Below, piece after piece: positions 52,273-61,642 of a stretch of 64,000 nt of DNA. How positions within the stretch are numbered: position 1 is the stretch's first letter; each line of letters starts with the position of its first letter. The notes beneath the pieces are model-generated. The model made no database searches. It was not told the origin of the DNA and worked only from the letters and a program-made list of their open reading frames with translations. This DNA is from an uncultured Collinsella sp. (GTDB lineage Bacteria; Actinomycetota; Coriobacteriia; Coriobacteriales; Coriobacteriaceae): NCBI GenBank assembly GCA_900549025.1, contig URMZ01000002.1, forward strand, positions 61,850 to 125,849. Direction: 5' to 3'. Made by a program: the position numbers and the translations under genes.

Positions 52273-54969
52273 ATGGAAGAGATGCCCAAGAACTACGATC
52301 CGTCGACCAATGAGCCGGCGATCCTGCAGAAGTGGCTCGACGGCGGCTACTACAAGCGCCGTGAGGGCGTGGGCGACTGCACCGTCACCATTCCGCCTCC
52401 CAACGTGACCGGCAAGCTCCACATGGGTCACGCCACCGACGACTCCATCCAGGACGCCATCATCCGTATGGCCCGCATGCGCGGCAAGTCCACTCGCTGG
52501 GTGCTGGGCACCGATCACGCCGGTATCGCCACGCAGACCAAGGTCGACAAGAAGCTCAAGAGCGAGGGCATCAGCCGCCTGGAGATCGGTCGCGATAAGT
52601 TTGTCGACGCCTGCTGGGACTGGACCCACGAGTACGGCGGCATCATCGTCGAGCAGATCAAGCGCATGGGTTGCTCCGTCGACTTCGACAACGAGCGCTT
52701 CACCATGGACGAGGACTACGCCCAGGCCGTGCGCAAGGTCTTCTGCGACTGGTACCACGACGGCCTGATCTACCGTGGCAAGCGCATCGTCAACTGGTGC
52801 CCCAACTGCACCACCGCCATCTCGGACGACGAGGCCGAGTACAAGGACGAGAAGGGCCATCTGTGGCACCTGCGCTACCCGCTGACCGAGCCGGTCAACG
52901 GCCAGGACTACATCGTCGTCGCCACTACGCGCCCCGAGACCATGCTCGGCGACACGGGCGTCGCCGTTTCCCCGAAGGACCCCGAGAAGGCCGCCTTCGT
53001 GGGCAAGACCGTCAAGCTTCCCATCGTCGACCGTGAGATCCCCATCTTTGAGGATTGGCATGTCGACGCCAACTTCGGTTCCGGCTTCGTTAAGGTTACT
53101 CCGGCCCACGACCCCAACGACTACGCCATGGGTCAGGCTCACGACCTGCCGCAGATCAACATCTTCGACGAGCACGCGGTGGTCGTCGAAGGCTACGGCG
53201 AGTTCACCGGCATGAACCGCGACGAGTGCCGCGAGGCCGTCATCAAGTGGTTCGAGGAGCACGACCTGCTCGATCACGTCGAGGACCTCGATCACTCCGT
53301 CATGCACTGCTACCGTTGCGACGCCGCACTGGAGCCGTGGCTGTCTGAGCAGTGGTTCGTCGCCGTCGATAAGCTCAAGGGGCCGGCGCTCGACGCCGTC
53401 AACTCCGGCAAGGTCACCTTCCACCCCGCGCGCTGGACGCAGACCTACACCACCTGGATGGAGAACCTTAAGGACTGGTGCATCAGCCGCCAGCTGTGGT
53501 GGGGCCACCGCATCCCCGTGTTCTACTGCGAGGACTGCGGTTGGGAGGACGCCCTCACCGAGGACACCGATGTGTGCCCCAAGTGCGGCGGCCATCACGT
53601 GCATCAGGACGAGAACGTGCTGGATACCTGGTTCAGCTCGCAGCTGTGGACTTTTGCCACGCAGGGCTGGCCGCAAAAGCCGGAGCTGCTCGAGGGCCAT
53701 CACCCCACGACGGCGCTCGTCACCGCGCGCGACATCATCGCGCTGTGGGTCGCCCGCATGGTCATGAGCTCGCTGTATTTCCTGGACGAGGTGCCGTTTA
53801 AGGACGTCGTCATCTACCCGACGATTCTGGCCAAGGACGGCAGCCGCATGTCCAAGTCCAAGGGCAACGGCGTTGACCCCATGGACCTCATTGGCATGTA
53901 CGGCGCCGACGCCATGCGCTACAACCTGCTCACGCTGTGCACCAACAACCAGGACGTCAAGTTTGACGCGAACATCGACAAGAAGACCAAGAAGCTCATC
54001 GACAGCCCGCGTACCGACCAGGCCAAGTCGTTTGTGACCAAGATCTGGAACGCCAGCCGCTTCCTACTCATGAACATGGAGGGCTACACGCCCGGCGAGC
54101 CCGTCGTGGAGACGCCGGCCGACGCCTGGATGTTCAGCCGCTTGGCCAAGGCCGTGAAGATGGTCACCGAGGGGATTGAGAACTATACCTTTGGCGATAT
54201 GGCCCGCGGCGTGCAGCAGTTCTTCTGGAACGAGGTCTGCGACTGGTACGTCGAGGTCACCAAGGCCCGCCTGAAGGGCGAGGGCCGTCTGCAGGCGCAG
54301 CGCAACCTGATTTTTGTGCTTGACACCTCCATTCGCCTGATGCACCCGCTCATGCCGTTTGTCACCGAGGAGATCTGGGACAACATGCCGGCGAGCGTGC
54401 TCGACCTGGATGCCGAGGGTAACGTGGATCGCGCGGAGGCGCTTATGATCGCCAAGTGGCCCGAGCCCGCCGACTACGCCAAGTATGTCGACGAGGACGC
54501 CGAGCGCGCGTTTGAGCTGTGCCGCACCGTAGTGTCTGCCGCCCGCGCCACCCGTTCGCGCTATCGCTTGAGCCCCAAGGCCGAGCTCGACGTGGTCGTG
54601 CGCGCCGGTGCCGAGGACATCGAGAAGCTCGAGAGCCTGCGCTCGACGATTGAGCCGCTGGCGAACACGGCTTCGCTGGTCATGGGCACCGACGTTGAGA
54701 AGCCGGCTGCGAGCATCGCCGTGGTCGACAGCGGCGTCGAGGTCTTTGTGGTGCTCGAGGGCAAGGTTGACCTTTCGGCCGAGAAGGCGCGCCTGGAGAA
54801 GGAGATTGCCGCGGCCCAGAAGGAGCTCGCCGGCTGCGAGAAGACGCTGGCCAATGAGGGCTTTGTGGCCAAGGCCGCGCCCGCGGTGGTCCAGAAGAAG
54901 AGGGACCGTGCAGCTGAGCTCAAGGAGATCCTGGTGGCGCTGACTGCTCAGGTTGCTGACTTCTCGTAG
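52273..54969 (+). CDS. valS: Valyl-tRNA synthetase
   Basis: An 898-residue class I synthetase with HIGH motif as PPPNVTGKLHMGHAT (about residue 45), the CP1 editing domain (TTRPETMLGDTGV), KMSKS as DGSRMSKSKGNGVDP (about residue 530) and a C-terminal coiled coil (LSAEKARLEKEIAAAQKEL). Start follows GGGAGAG. Confidence 0.96.
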   Translation: MEEMPKNYDPSTNEPAILQKWLDGGYYKRREGVGDCTVTIPPPNVTGKLHMGHATDDSIQDAIIRMARMRGKSTRWVLGTDHAGIATQTKVDKKLKSEGISRLEIGRDKFVDACWDWTHEYGGIIVEQIKRMGCSVDFDNERFTMDEDYAQAVRKVFCDWYHDGLIYRGKRIVNWCPNCTTAISDDEAEYKDEKGHLWHLRYPLTEPVNGQDYIVVATTRPETMLGDTGVAVSPKDPEKAAFVGKTVKLPIVDREIPIFEDWHVDANFGSGFVKVTPAHDPNDYAMGQAHDLPQINIFDEHAVVVEGYGEFTGMNRDECREAVIKWFEEHDLLDHVEDLDHSVMHCYRCDAALEPWLSEQWFVAVDKLKGPALDAVNSGKVTFHPARWTQTYTTWMENLKDWCISRQLWWGHRIPVFYCEDCGWEDALTEDTDVCPKCGGHHVHQDENVLDTWFSSQLWTFATQGWPQKPELLEGHHPTTALVTARDIIALWVARMVMSSLYFLDEVPFKDVVIYPTILAKDGSRMSKSKGNGVDPMDLIGMYGADAMRYNLLTLCTNNQDVKFDANIDKKTKKLIDSPRTDQAKSFVTKIWNASRFLLMNMEGYTPGEPVVETPADAWMFSRLAKAVKMVTEGIENYTFGDMARGVQQFFWNEVCDWYVEVTKARLKGEGRLQAQRNLIFVLDTSIRLMHPLMPFVTEEIWDNMPASVLDLDAEGNVDRAEALMIAKWPEPADYAKYVDEDAERAFELCRTVVSAARATRSRYRLSPKAELDVVVRAGAEDIEKLESLRSTIEPLANTASLVMGTDVEKPAASIAVVDSGVEVFVVLEGKVDLSAEKARLEKEIAAAQKELAGCEKTLANEGFVAKAAPAVVQKKRDRAAELKEILVALTAQVADFS

Positions 54970-54980
54970 ATCTTACTGAG

Positions 54981-55097
54981 GGGCGCGTCCTGACGCTTTG
55001 CTCGCTACTGCGGACAGTCCTGCGCAAGACGGACAGCACATTAAGTGCTGTCCTTTGCGTGCGGAACTTGTATCGAGCAAAGCGTCGGGCCGCTCCT
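54981..55097. repeat. Nested palindrome between valS and folC
   Basis: Outer arms GACGCTTTGCTCG (54992-55004) and its complement (55074-55086) enclose an inner 9-bp hairpin GGACAGCAC/GTGCTGTCC (55031-55053). Flanks continue to pair weakly (GGGGCGCG with GGCCGCTCC). Confidence 0.7.
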
Positions 55098-55249
55098 AGT
55101 TCGTTTACGTGGTTGTTTGCAACTGGTTAGTTAGGGCCACTTGGTTGTGGCCTTGATCTTGCTGCAAGCGGGTAAAGGCTGATTTTGTCAACGCGAGGGG
55201 CTCATTATTTTTGATGGGCCTCTTTTTCTGTAATTGGAGACTTTGGGTT

Positions 55250-56593
55250 ATGGCTAAGCGTTCTGGGTCGTATGTCGTTCCTTTCTCGTTTGAGTTGCTT
55301 TCGTTTGATGAGGCTGTGGGACTTGCTGCTGATACGGGGCGGATTTCTGGGGATGCTGGTCCTTTGCTCGAGACGGTTGTCGATATGCTCGATGAGCTGG
55401 GGCGTCCGGACGAGTATTTTGATTGTATCCAGGTTGCCGGTACCAATGGCAAGACTTCGACCACGCGTTTTTCGGCTGCTATTCTTCGTGGTGAGGGGCT
55501 CAAGACCGCGCTGTATACGTCGCCGCAGCTGGTGCGCTATCCCGAGCGCATGGAGGTCGATGGGTGCGTTGTGAGCGATGAGGCCTTTGCCCGTGGCGTT
55601 TCTGCCGCTGTTGAGGCGGGACATCGCGTGAATGCGCGCCGTGTGGCGGCGGGGGAGCGTGCCTATACCATCACGCCGTTTGACCTGCTGACGGCTGCCG
55701 CGCTTGTCGTGTTTGCCGAGGCCGCGGTGGATGTTGCCGTGCTCGAGGTTGGCATGGGCGGGCGTTGGGACGCCACAAGCGCGACCGATCCCGTCGCCGT
55801 TGCCATTACGGGCATTGGGCTCGATCACACACGTATTTTGGGCGACACGCTCGAGGCTATTGCGGGGGAGAAGGCTGCGGTCATTAAGCCGGGACGCCTG
55901 GTTGTTTTGGGTGAGGGCACGCATGAGGCGAGTGTTCAGTGTGTGATGGATGCCCGTTGCCGTGAGTGCGGCGTAGTGCCGCTCGTGGTGAGCCATACGA
56001 CGACCAAACTTCCGGCACACGTGGGCGACACGGTTGAGTTTAGCTGCACCACGCCGCGTGCGATCTATACGTCGAGCATGGTCAAGCCGGCATATCAGCC
56101 GCAGAATGCCGCGTGCGCGATTATGCTGTGCGAGGGCTATCTGGGCCGCGAGCTCGACCACGATGCGCTGGATGCATCGCTTATGGGTTGCCCCACGCCG
56201 GGTCGCTTTGATGTGCTGGGAACCGATCCACTCAAGCTGATCGACGCCTGCCATAACCCCCAGAGCTGCGAGAACTTTGTGAGCGCACTGGACGAGATCG
56301 ATCCGTGTGTAGAGAATCGCCCCACGCTGCTGTGCGCCGCATTGGCTGATAAGGACGTGGCGGGCATCGTCGACGTGCTGATTCCAGCCTTCCCGCGCGT
56401 GGTTGTGACGCAGACCGATTCCGATCGCGCCCTGCCGGCGGAGGAGCTTGCTGCCCTGGTGGACGCCGATAAGCTCGCGGGCGTGTATCCCAACGTATCC
56501 GAGGCCCTCGCAGCCCTCGATGCCGCGGGCGAGTCCTTCGTAGCAGCCGGCACCATCACCCTAGCCGGCGAAGTAGCGGGGCTGCTGCGCTAG
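55250..56593 (+). CDS. folC: Folylpolyglutamate/dihydrofolate synthase FolC
   Basis: A 447-residue Mur-ligase-family enzyme adding glutamate to folates. P-loop VAGTNGKTSTTRF lies near residue 62, the family block LYTSPQLVRYPERMEVDG follows, then DVAVLEVGMGGRWDATS and the C-terminal ALADKDVAGI. ATG 55250 lies 10 bases after GGAG; ATG 55214 would add 12 hydrophobic residues not typical of the family. It follows valS, a frequent pairing. Confidence 0.9.
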   Translation: MAKRSGSYVVPFSFELLSFDEAVGLAADTGRISGDAGPLLETVVDMLDELGRPDEYFDCIQVAGTNGKTSTTRFSAAILRGEGLKTALYTSPQLVRYPERMEVDGCVVSDEAFARGVSAAVEAGHRVNARRVAAGERAYTITPFDLLTAAALVVFAEAAVDVAVLEVGMGGRWDATSATDPVAVAITGIGLDHTRILGDTLEAIAGEKAAVIKPGRLVVLGEGTHEASVQCVMDARCRECGVVPLVVSHTTTKLPAHVGDTVEFSCTTPRAIYTSSMVKPAYQPQNAACAIMLCEGYLGRELDHDALDASLMGCPTPGRFDVLGTDPLKLIDACHNPQSCENFVSALDEIDPCVENRPTLLCAALADKDVAGIVDVLIPAFPRVVVTQTDSDRALPAEELAALVDADKLAGVYPNVSEALAALDAAGESFVAAGTITLAGEVAGLLR

Positions 56594-56622
56594 GGCCTTT
56601 CTGTAGGGCAGCTGGTTGACCT

Positions 56623-56791
56623 GCTCGCCACGAAATGGGCCTATTTACTACGTTTGACCGGTTGCCCTCGACCACGCCGAGAATTGCGAAATCAAAACCG
56701 CAGGTAGATGGCTTGCCAATTTTCAAAAAAGACCCGCATGGTTGACCCATGCGGGTTAAACGTAGTAGATAGCCCGTTTTCGTGGCGAAGC
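56623..56791. repeat. Large extragenic palindrome with conserved core, copy A
   Basis: Arms of about 33 bases (56623-56655 and 56758-56791) pair with a few mismatches (core CTACTACGTTT). Inside are an 11-bp hairpin at 56731-56756 (ACCCGCATGG...CCATGCGGGT) and a 37-base asymmetric core near 56681-56717 that is 31/37 identical to copy B at 58136-58172, although the arms are unrelated. Confidence 0.7.
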
Positions 56792-56799
56792 ATAATCGG

Positions 56800-56832
56800 A
56801 ATGCGGCAAAGGGACTCTCCCTTAACCGCATT
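56800..56832 (-). terminator. Hairpin after the M24 peptidase gene
   Basis: AATGCGG (56800-56806) pairs with CCGCATT (56826-56832), with an inner AAGGGA/TCCCTT extension. It lacks a T-run on the minus strand, so it is a weak terminator at best. Confidence 0.4.
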
Positions 56833-56834
56833 GC

Positions 56835-57923
56835 CTAGTCTAGGCGGATCGAATCGTGGGGGTAGGCGTTGAGGATCTCGACGCCGGACTCGGTAACCAG
56901 GGCAAGGTCCTCGATGCGGACGCCGGTGCGGCCGGGGAGGTAGATGCCCGGCTCGATAGAGAACGTCATGCCGGGCTCTACGACCTGTTTGTTGACAAGC
57001 GAGACGTCGCCCGGCTCGTGGTCCTGCAGACCGATCGAGTGTCCCAGGCGGTGCGTAAAGTACTGTCCATAGCCTGCATCCTCAATCACGTCGCGCGCAG
57101 CACGGTCCAGGTCGCACATGCGCACGCCTGGTGCTATGAGCGCCTCGGCGGCCTCGTTGGCGCGGCGCACGATGTCGTAGATGCGTGCCGTCTCCTCGTC
57201 CGGCTCGCCCCAAAAGAACGTGCGTGTCATGTCCGAGCAGTAGTTGCAGCGGCGTCCGCCAATGTCGAAAAGTACCACGTCGCCACGCTTGAGCACGGTG
57301 TCGTCGGGCTCGTGATGCGGGTCGCCGGCGTTGGCGCCAAAGCTCACGATGGGCGGAAAGCTAAAGCCCTCGCAGCCGTGCTTGCGATACAGACCGAGCA
57401 TCTGGTCGGCAATTTCGCGCTCCGTCACGCCCTCGTGAACGAGTTTGATGGCGTCGGCCATCACGGCGTCGTTGGCGGCCGAGGACGCGCGCATCAGCTC
57501 CTGCTCGGCTTCGTCCTTGTGGGCGCGTGCGACGGTGACGGCAAAGTCGCCCAGGAAGAACTCGCTTGCGGCGTGACGATCCATAAGGGGCATCAAAAAG
57601 CCGGAGCGCATAACGGTGTCGATGCCGAGTGGTTTGGTCGGATCGACCTCGCGAGCGATGGCGTCGGCCACGACGTCGGTATCGGTGTGGTAGGCGACGC
57701 GGGCATTGTCATACTCGGGCAGCTGATGCAGGGCGTTGACCAAGATCACGGGCTCGCAATTGCGTGCGAGCAGCACGCCACAAAAACGCTCGAACATATC
57801 GGCATAAAAGCCGGTCAGGTAATAAATCGACCACGGGTCGTTTACGAGCAGCTGCGCGCCGGGGTGCTGAGCCTCGAGCGCATCGAGCACGCGCGTCACG
57901 CGCTGGTCATCGACATGCGCCAT
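56835..57923 (-). CDS. Xaa-Pro aminopeptidase-like M24 metallopeptidase
   Basis: A 362-residue protein with an N-terminal creatinase-like domain (LLVNDPWSIYYLTGFYADMF) and a C-terminal pita-bread M24 domain. Metal ligands are seen in VVLFDIGGRRCNYCSDMTRTF, in HRLGHSIGLQDHEPGDV, in FSIEPGIYLPGRTGVRIEDL, the usual D, D, H, E, E set. It cleaves an N-terminal residue before proline in peptides. The start MAHVDDQ at 57923 follows GAAAGGATG. Confidence 0.88.
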   Translation of the reverse strand: MAHVDDQRVTRVLDALEAQHPGAQLLVNDPWSIYYLTGFYADMFERFCGVLLARNCEPVILVNALHQLPEYDNARVAYHTDTDVVADAIAREVDPTKPLGIDTVMRSGFLMPLMDRHAASEFFLGDFAVTVARAHKDEAEQELMRASSAANDAVMADAIKLVHEGVTEREIADQMLGLYRKHGCEGFSFPPIVSFGANAGDPHHEPDDTVLKRGDVVLFDIGGRRCNYCSDMTRTFFWGEPDEETARIYDIVRRANEAAEALIAPGVRMCDLDRAARDVIEDAGYGQYFTHRLGHSIGLQDHEPGDVSLVNKQVVEPGMTFSIEPGIYLPGRTGVRIEDLALVTESGVEILNAYPHDSIRLD

Positions 57924-58079
57924 GAAACATCCTTTCGCTAGGGTGCCACCATGGTATCCCAAGCCTGGCAGATAGGGACGTTCCTTTTATGCCGGCGCTT
58001 CGGGACGCTCCTTGGCATGGCCAGCCTAGCGAACATTCGGACAAAAGCAGTCATAAGAGCCCACCCCAAATGGGCTGCT

Positions 58080-58239
58080 TTCAAAACTATGGCGGATTAC
58101 GGGGCTGGACCTGTATTGCTTGACCGTGGGAAAAATTGCGAATTTAAAACTGCAGGTAGACGGCTTATCAAAAATCGAAAATTGCCGGTATGGATGGGGG
58201 TCTCCGAATCAGCCCCCGTAATCCGGCATAGTTTTGAAA
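58080..58239. repeat. Large extragenic palindrome with conserved core, copy B
   Basis: Arms 58080-58107 and 58210-58239 pair with one mismatch and one bulge (TTTCAAAACTATG...CATAGTTTTGAAA). The core at 58136-58172 (AATTGCGAATTTAAAACTGC, then AGGTAGACGGCTTATCA) matches that of copy A at 31 of 37 bases. Confidence 0.75.
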
Positions 58240-58281
58240 TGGCACTAAAGTGGGCACAGGCTAAATACCGATTCCAAGGAT

Positions 58282-58348
58282 AGTTGCGGTGGAATAGTTC
58301 CTGAATGCCGGGGTAATGGCCTAAAACAGGAACTATTCCACCGCAACT
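58282..58348. repeat. Palindromic extragenic repeat, copy 5
   Basis: Perfect 22-bp arms (58282-58303 and 58327-58348). The outer AGTTGCGGTGGAATA is shared with copy 4; the inner part GTTCCTG differs, changed in both arms. Confidence 0.85.
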
Positions 58349-58383
58349 GTAGGGGGGATGAAGCCCCGTCCTAAATGAACCAT

Positions 58384-58782
58384 CTAGGCTGGGTCGATGT
58401 CCATGCTGGCGATGAGGTTGATGCTGGTGTTGAGGAGGTTCTCCAACACGACGTCGCCCATGCGGATGGGGGCTTCGACGCCCAGGCCTCGGATGAGGTC
58501 CATGGCCTGGGCGTGGAGTGCCAGCGGGATGGCTTCGGCCGTGCGCACGGGCAGCAGCGCCTCGTCGCCGCCGGATACGGCAACGGTGGTGGTGAGCACG
58601 CGCATGGGGCAGGTGAGCTCCTGATGCGCGAACGTATCGCCGCGCGGGCAACTGTTGCCGGTCACGGAGCGCACCTCTACCACGGCGCCGTCTGCGTCAC
58701 GTTCTACCTCCACGGTCAGGAGGCATTCGGATGGGCAGGTGGTGCAGTTGAACTGCAGCGTTTCGACCGTGTTCGTGCTCAT
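58384..58782 (-). CDS. DUF1667 protein, partner of the GlpA-like flavoprotein
   Basis: A 132-residue protein with cysteines in FNCTTCPSECLLTVEV, GNSCPRGDTFAHQE and TCPMRVLTTTV, the DUF1667 pattern, which could hold an Fe-S cluster or zinc. DUF1667 genes regularly sit beside a GlpA-like dehydrogenase and an NAD-FAD oxidoreductase in anaerobes, as here. It begins 4 bases after the flavoprotein stop. Function is not established. Confidence 0.8.
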   Translation of the reverse strand: MSTNTVETLQFNCTTCPSECLLTVEVERDADGAVVEVRSVTGNSCPRGDTFAHQELTCPMRVLTTTVAVSGGDEALLPVRTAEAIPLALHAQAMDLIRGLGVEAPIRMGDVVLENLLNTSINLIASMDIDPA

Positions 58783-58786
58783 GGCC

Positions 58787-61642
58787 TTACGCCTCCTCAA
58801 TAGGGTCGACGGACAGGACAATCTCGCTAACATCAAGGTCGAGTGCGCGCTGAATCACCTTTGCCGGCAGCGGGAAGCTTTCCATGACGCTCGGTTTAAA
58901 CGGGCGGACCTTGCCTGCAAACAGTTCTTCGTCGCCTGCCAGAATGCGCACGCGGGCGGCGCCGACCGGTCGGCGCACGCGGAAGTTGAGTTTGGTGAGT
59001 GCCACAGCCGTAATGCGTCCCGGCAGTGCGTAGCTCGCAATGCCGGCGGGGGAGACCGTGAGCTCGCAGCCCTCGTCCGCCACTCCCGCTGCGGTACCGA
59101 CAGCCCCCAGCGCATACGCCGCCGCAGCCGCACCGGCACGCTCGGACTCGGTCGTCACGTTGTCGGCCAGGTCGTGCACGTGCAGCACGTTGCCGCAGGC
59201 AAAGATGCCCGGCACGCCTGTTTGCAGGCTCTGGTCCACTACGGCGCCGCGCGTGCGTGGGTCAAGCTCAACGCCCGCGCCCACTGAAAGCTCGTTCTCG
59301 GGAATCAGACCCACCGAAAGCAGCAGCGTGTCGCACGGAACAACGCGCTCGGTTCCCGGAATGGGCGCCAGGCTCTCGTCGACCTGACTCACCTCGACGG
59401 CCTCCACGCGATCGTGTCCGATCACGCGCGTGACGGTGGTGGACAGGTGCAGCGGAATGTCAAAGTCGTCCAGGCAGTTCTTGACGTTGCGGCGCAGGCC
59501 GTTGGCGTACGGCATGAGCTCGTACACGCCCTCGACCGAAATCCCCTCGAGCGTGCAGCGGCGCGCCATGATAAGTCCGATGTCACCCGAGCCCAAAATG
59601 ACGGCACGCGAGCCGGGCTTGAGGTTTTCGATATTGATGTATCGCTGCGCCAGGCCTGCCGTAAACACGCCGGCGGGTCGGCTGCCGGGAATCTTGATCT
59701 CGCTGCGGGTGCGCTCGCGGCACCCCATGGCAAGGACGACCGCGCGTCCGGTGAGCTGAAGCATGCCGGTACGGCTCATGAGCGTGACGGTATGGACTGC
59801 GGCATCTCCCGTGCCCTCGTCCGTGTCCGGGTCGCCCGCACCCGCGCCCTCGCTCGAATCAATCCCAAGCACCATGCTGCCCAAGAACAGTGCAATATCG
59901 GTCGCGCGCACCTGGTCGATAAAGCGCTGTGCGTACTCGGGACCGGTGAGCTCCTGTTTAAAGTGCGAAAGGCCAAAACCGGGGTGGATGCACTGGCGGA
60001 GGATTCCTCCTAGATGCTGCTCGCGCTCCACGATGGCCACGTGGGCGCCGGCCTTATGTGCGGCAAGCGCAGCCGCCATGCCAGCAGGTCCGCCGCCGAT
60101 GACGACCACGTCGAAGGCCTTCGTCGACACCGACGCTAAAGCTCCGGCTTCCGCGCGTCCGTCGCGCATATCCAACGTCGCCATCCTAGCGCACCCCTTC
60201 AGCGGTCCCTCGACCAGCCAGGATCCGGCATCTTCCAACAGCACTTCGCTGGGGTCGCAGCCCAGCTCGCGGGCAAGGATCGCCACCACGCGGCTCTGGC
60301 AAAAACCACTCTGGCACCGACCCATGCCGGCACGGCAGCGGCGCTTGACGCCCTCGACCGAAACCGCGCCCGGGCGGCGTCGGATCGCGGCCACGATCTC
60401 GGCCTCGGGCACTGTCTCGCAGCGGCAGACGATCTGCCCCCACGTGGGGTCGGACTCAATGAGCTCTTCCTTGCGCGCAAGCGGCGCGCGGTCAAAGTCA
60501 TCTGGCGCGCGGCGTATCGGGTCCCAATCGCCTCGTTCGCGCAGGGCTACGCCGGCATTGCGTAACACCTGCTCCATGCGCTCGGCGATGGCTGGCGCGC
60601 TCGCCACGCCCGGCGACTGAATGCCTGCCGCCTGGAACAGCCCCGGTACCACGGCCGACTGTCCAATAAAGAAGTCGTTCGTCCCCTTAATGACCGGGCG
60701 ACCGCCGGCAAACGCGCGCACCACGCGACGCGTGTCCAGATCGGGCACCAGCTTGCGCGCGCCACTCAGCAGCGCGTCGACATCGGTAGCGTAGGTCTGT
60801 GTATCGCCTGGCTCGCGCACGGCGGCGGTCGCGGTAATCACGGTGTTGCCATGAACGGTCCCCGTCACGATGACGCCCTTGGAAATCGGCGTGGGAACGG
60901 GGTAGAGCGGCATGAGCGCACGCGGCTCCTTGTCCAGCACCACAATGTTGCCCTGGCGCCAGACCATCTGAAACTCCTCGGCGCCCGCCATATGCGAGAT
61001 GTCTGCGGCACCGTTGCCCGCGGCGTTGATCAGGTAACGGCAGCGCACATCGCCGGCGGGCGTCACCAGCGTAAAGCGCGCGGCTCCGTTATCCGAGCCG
61101 GCAACTTCAATGACTTCCACCGGCGCGGAGCGTATAAACGTCACGCCGTTGGCGACCGCGTTCTCCAGCGCGGTGATGGCGACCTCAAACGGGTCGACGT
61201 AACCGGTCGAAGGGCACCACAACGCGCACGTCGCCTTAGCACTCGCACGCGGCTCCAGCTCATGGATGCGATCGGGGCCGATAATCGACAGTGCGGGCAC
61301 GCCGTTGACAAGGCCATTCTGGCGCAGCTTCTCCAGGTGCGCTCGGTCTTCGTCGTTGAAGCCCAGCACCATCGACCCGGTGCGGCGGAACAAAAATCCC
61401 AGCTCCTGGGCCCAGGTGCCATACAGCTCGCAACCGCGGGCGTTGACCTGCGCCTTTACGGTGCCCGGCGCCGGATCGTAGCCGGCGTGCACCAGGCCGC
61501 CGTTGGCCTTCGACGCGCCCAGCGCGATATCGTTGGCCGCCTCGACCACGCAAATGGACAAGTCATAGCGCGCGAGCTGCCGCGCGATGGCGCACCCGGT
61601 GATGCCCGCGCCCACAATTGCGATATCAAACGTTTCTGCCAC
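58787..61642 (-). CDS. Fused GlpA-like dehydrogenase / NAD(P)H-FAD oxidoreductase
   Basis: A 951-residue protein uniting two usually separate genes. Residues 1-~380 are a glycerol-3-phosphate dehydrogenase/DAO-type flavoprotein (IVGAGITGCAIARQLARYD; GASKANGGLVHAGYD). Residues ~400-480 form a BFD-like [2Fe-2S] domain (CRCETVPEAEI; CRAGMGRCQSGFC). From ~510 to the end is a pyridine-nucleotide-disulfide-like oxidoreductase (VVIGGGPAGMAAALAAHKAG; CIHPGFGLSHF; GSGDIGLIMARR; FACGNVLHVHDLADN). It may oxidise glycerol-3-phosphate or another 2-hydroxy compound, with electrons passed internally to NAD(P) or a carrier. The frame has no break across the junction, so the fusion looks real. Confidence 0.85.
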   Translation of the reverse strand: MAETFDIAIVGAGITGCAIARQLARYDLSICVVEAANDIALGASKANGGLVHAGYDPAPGTVKAQVNARGCELYGTWAQELGFLFRRTGSMVLGFNDEDRAHLEKLRQNGLVNGVPALSIIGPDRIHELEPRASAKATCALWCPSTGYVDPFEVAITALENAVANGVTFIRSAPVEVIEVAGSDNGAARFTLVTPAGDVRCRYLINAAGNGAADISHMAGAEEFQMVWRQGNIVVLDKEPRALMPLYPVPTPISKGVIVTGTVHGNTVITATAAVREPGDTQTYATDVDALLSGARKLVPDLDTRRVVRAFAGGRPVIKGTNDFFIGQSAVVPGLFQAAGIQSPGVASAPAIAERMEQVLRNAGVALRERGDWDPIRRAPDDFDRAPLARKEELIESDPTWGQIVCRCETVPEAEIVAAIRRRPGAVSVEGVKRRCRAGMGRCQSGFCQSRVVAILARELGCDPSEVLLEDAGSWLVEGPLKGCARMATLDMRDGRAEAGALASVSTKAFDVVVIGGGPAGMAAALAAHKAGAHVAIVEREQHLGGILRQCIHPGFGLSHFKQELTGPEYAQRFIDQVRATDIALFLGSMVLGIDSSEGAGAGDPDTDEGTGDAAVHTVTLMSRTGMLQLTGRAVVLAMGCRERTRSEIKIPGSRPAGVFTAGLAQRYINIENLKPGSRAVILGSGDIGLIMARRCTLEGISVEGVYELMPYANGLRRNVKNCLDDFDIPLHLSTTVTRVIGHDRVEAVEVSQVDESLAPIPGTERVVPCDTLLLSVGLIPENELSVGAGVELDPRTRGAVVDQSLQTGVPGIFACGNVLHVHDLADNVTTESERAGAAAAAYALGAVGTAAGVADEGCELTVSPAGIASYALPGRITAVALTKLNFRVRRPVGAARVRILAGDEELFAGKVRPFKPSVMESFPLPAKVIQRALDLDVSEIVLSVDPIEEA

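Larger units (their letters stand above)
57924..58383. other. Repeat-rich intergenic region
   Basis: 460 bases with no coding signal. From left: two similar GGGACG(T/C)TCC motifs near 57975 and 58002, a hairpin near 58044-58081 (AAAGCAG...CTGCTTT around AGCCCA/TGGGCT), the large palindrome copy B (58080-58239) and palindrome copy 5 (58282-58348). The promoter of the M24 gene presumably lies at the left edge. Confidence 0.6.
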
